From positions 806,001 to 870,000 of the forward strand of contig CAWDDX010000007.1 in the NCBI GenBank assembly GCA_963801195.1: 64,000 nucleotides of DNA, in the 5' to 3' direction. Source of the stretch: SZUA-36 sp963801195 (GTDB taxonomy: Bacteria > Pseudomonadota > Gammaproteobacteria > Xanthomonadales > SZUA-36). Below, piece by piece: positions 62,436 through 64,000 of the stretch. Each line of letters opens with the position of its first letter. The stretch's first letter is position 1. The notes beneath the pieces are model-generated. The model was not told the origin of the DNA. It made no database searches and saw only the letters and a program-made list of their open reading frames with translations. A program made the translations under genes and the position numbers.

Positions 62436-63869
62436 ATGAACAAGAATCAATCCCCCGTCGGATTTCGTGGATTTCCACGTGTTTTCTGGATTGCCAATTC
62501 GGTCGAATTGCTGGAGCGGGCGGCCTACTATGGTGTGTTCATCGTCATCACTTTGTATTTATCGAGGATCCTCGGTTTCAACGATGTCCAGGCCGCCTGG
62601 ATTTCTGGCGGGTTTTCAGCGGGGTTGTATTTTCTGCCCGCGTTTTCCGGTGCACTGGCCGACAAAATAGGCTTTCGCAAGGCCCTGCTACTGGCATTTG
62701 CCCTGCTCACGATCGGTTATCTCTGCCTGGCTTTATTTCCCCTGGCTTTGGAACAGCATGGGCTCGTTGAGTATGGCCGTCATCCCACGTTTAACGGTCT
62801 GCAACAGGCTGATGTCCGTTGGTCAATCATTCCTATCATGATAATTATCATGATAGGCGGGTCATTTATTAAGGCGGTGATTACCGGGACCGTGGCGACA
62901 TCGACCACGGCAGCGAATCGCGCCAAGGGCTTTTCGATCTTTTACATGATGGTCAATATCGGCGCGTTTTCCGGTAAAACGATTGTGAAACCCCTGCGTG
63001 AGTCAATGGGCGACCTGGGACTGATAAACTTAAATTACTTCGCTGCAGGTATGACGTTCCTGGCATTTGTCAGTATTTTTTTATTCTTCAGGAATGCAGA
63101 ACGAACAACAGAAAGCAAATCACTGCAGCAAATATTGCAGGCGCTTTGGCGGGTTCTGACCAATGGCCGGCTGATCACCCTGATTCTGATCATCACCGGC
63201 TTTTGGATGGTACAGCACCAACTCTACGCTACCATGCCCAAATACGTGTTGAGAATGGCAGGTGAGGGCGCATCACCCTCCTGGTACGCCAATGTCAACC
63301 CGTTTGTAGTGGTGGTTACCGTGGGCCTGGTCACATCTATGATGCGCCGGAAAAGTGCGTTGTTTTCCATGACAACGGGCATGTTCATCATGCCTGTCTC
63401 AGCGCTGGCAATGGCATCCGGAAATTTGATTCACGGCAATGTTGATCTGGGGTTTATGAGCGTTCATCCCATTGCGCTGATGATGATTGTTGGCATCGTC
63501 TTTCAGGGGCTCGCAGAATCTTTTATATCACCGCGTTTCCTGGAGTTCTTTTCCCTGCAGGCGCCGAAAGGTGAAGAGGCGATGTACCTGGGCTTCTCAC
63601 ATCTGCATTCATTTATCAGTTCTATTTTGGGTTTTGGGCTGTCAGGTTATTTATTGGATGCCTATTGCCCTGACCCCAGGAAATTTGCCAGTCATGAAGC
63701 GTGGCAAGCCGCAGCGGGCAATGCCCATTACATCTGGTATATTTTTGCAGGCATTGCATTGGTGTCCGCCATTTCACTGATTGTTTATGGCAAGGTTGTT
63801 CGTTATCTGGATGAAAAGAAACCGCCCGTAGCGCCTTTGGATGCTGAACTGGTGGTTGAGGTCAATTAG
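62436..63869 (+). CDS. POT-family peptide:proton symporter
   Basis: 477 residues with about twelve helices. Start MNKNQSPVGFRGFPRVFWIANSVELLERAAYYGVFIVITLYLS contains the ExxERxxYYG motif of proton-dependent oligopeptide transporters. The second POT signature lies around NRAKGFSIFYMMVNIGAFSGKTI, and the C-terminal half has PRFLEFFSLQAPKGEEAMYLG. Imports di- and tripeptides. Divergent from the amidase/D-aminoacylase/racemase/symporter set; it would supply peptides to the same salvage. The 131 bases after its stop hold no recognisable gene. Confidence 0.9.
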   Translation: MNKNQSPVGFRGFPRVFWIANSVELLERAAYYGVFIVITLYLSRILGFNDVQAAWISGGFSAGLYFLPAFSGALADKIGFRKALLLAFALLTIGYLCLALFPLALEQHGLVEYGRHPTFNGLQQADVRWSIIPIMIIIMIGGSFIKAVITGTVATSTTAANRAKGFSIFYMMVNIGAFSGKTIVKPLRESMGDLGLINLNYFAAGMTFLAFVSIFLFFRNAERTTESKSLQQILQALWRVLTNGRLITLILIITGFWMVQHQLYATMPKYVLRMAGEGASPSWYANVNPFVVVVTVGLVTSMMRRKSALFSMTTGMFIMPVSALAMASGNLIHGNVDLGFMSVHPIALMMIVGIVFQGLAESFISPRFLEFFSLQAPKGEEAMYLGFSHLHSFISSILGFGLSGYLLDAYCPDPRKFASHEAWQAAAGNAHYIWYIFAGIALVSAISLIVYGKVVRYLDEKKPPVAPLDAELVVEVN

Positions 63870-64000
63870 GCTTAAGGCGTTTGTACAATCGGGATAAGGA
63901 ATCAAAATCGGATCTGTCGTGTAAAGCTGTTCACCAGGGAGGTCATATCGCGGGTTTTAACCGCCTTTTCCTCCGATTTTCTTGTGGAATGACGATGCTG

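Overview
The window reads as a chromosomal segment of a Gram-negative, probably gammaproteobacterial, organism of moderately high GC. Supporting genes are tadA, aceK, surE, a metA/metY pair, an ABC-F protein of the YheS type, tandem RND pumps, a TonB-dependent receptor, many lipoproteins and exported decaheme cytochromes. The exact lineage cannot be fixed from sequence alone. No rRNA, tRNA, CRISPR array or phage was seen.

Layout. 1-3.2 kb: the 3' end of tadA, convergent with a three-gene minus-strand envelope glycan operon (GT-C-like membrane protein, DPM1-like GT2 glycosyltransferase, GtrA-like flippase). 3.4-10.2 kb: an AT-rich accessory island. It begins at a truncated AlgI/MBOAT O-acetyltransferase start and holds a SAM methyltransferase, two different complete ISL3-family insertion sequences (each with terminal inverted repeats and a perfect 8-bp target duplication), a secreted beta-helix protein and a decayed IS256-type transposase. 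10.2-15.1 kb: two tandem OmcA/MtrC-type decaheme c-type cytochromes; the first has one CX3CH heme motif, the second is broken by three single-base frameshifts. 15.4-19 kb: class II fructose-bisphosphate aldolase (frameshifted), then metA and metY. 18.9-26.3 kb: an RND operon (adaptor plus two pumps) with a clear promoter and an overlapping inverted repeat. 26.5-29 kb: aceK with an SGNH hydrolase. 29.2-34.9 kb: TonB receptor divergent from deoC and an ALDH16-type double aldehyde dehydrogenase. 35-39.7 kb: surE, MaoC hydratase, ABC-F, EamA exporter. 39.9-49.4 kb: DUF4136 lipoprotein, class V aminotransferase, conserved exported protein, molybdopterin oxidoreductase (frameshifted), fructosamine-kinase-like gene, gabD-gabT and an EEP-family phosphatase. 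49.4-56.6 kb: small exported proteins, nested inverted-repeat (MITE-like) DNA, an exported SRPBCC protein, a NAD(P)-binding protein with a Tat-like leader, a TPR-sulfotransferase, lipoproteins, an Lgt paralogue and a 14-bp tandem repeat. 56.6-63.9 kb: a D-amino-acid/peptide salvage locus (dicarboxylate symporter, Asp/Glu racemase-like protein, D-aminoacylase lipoprotein, amidase with a C-terminal CHRD-like domain, divergent POT transporter).

Themes. Respiratory or extracellular electron transfer (decahemes with FNR-like and other palindromes nearby), deoxyribose and GABA catabolism through aldehyde dehydrogenases, methionine synthesis by direct sulfhydrylation, and D-amino acid or peptide recovery at the cell envelope. 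A caveat applies throughout: about six single-base frameshifts interrupt otherwise well-preserved genes (second decaheme x3, aldolase, molybdopterin oxidoreductase, gabT start). Several sit in homopolymers, so assembly error must be excluded before calling pseudogenes.
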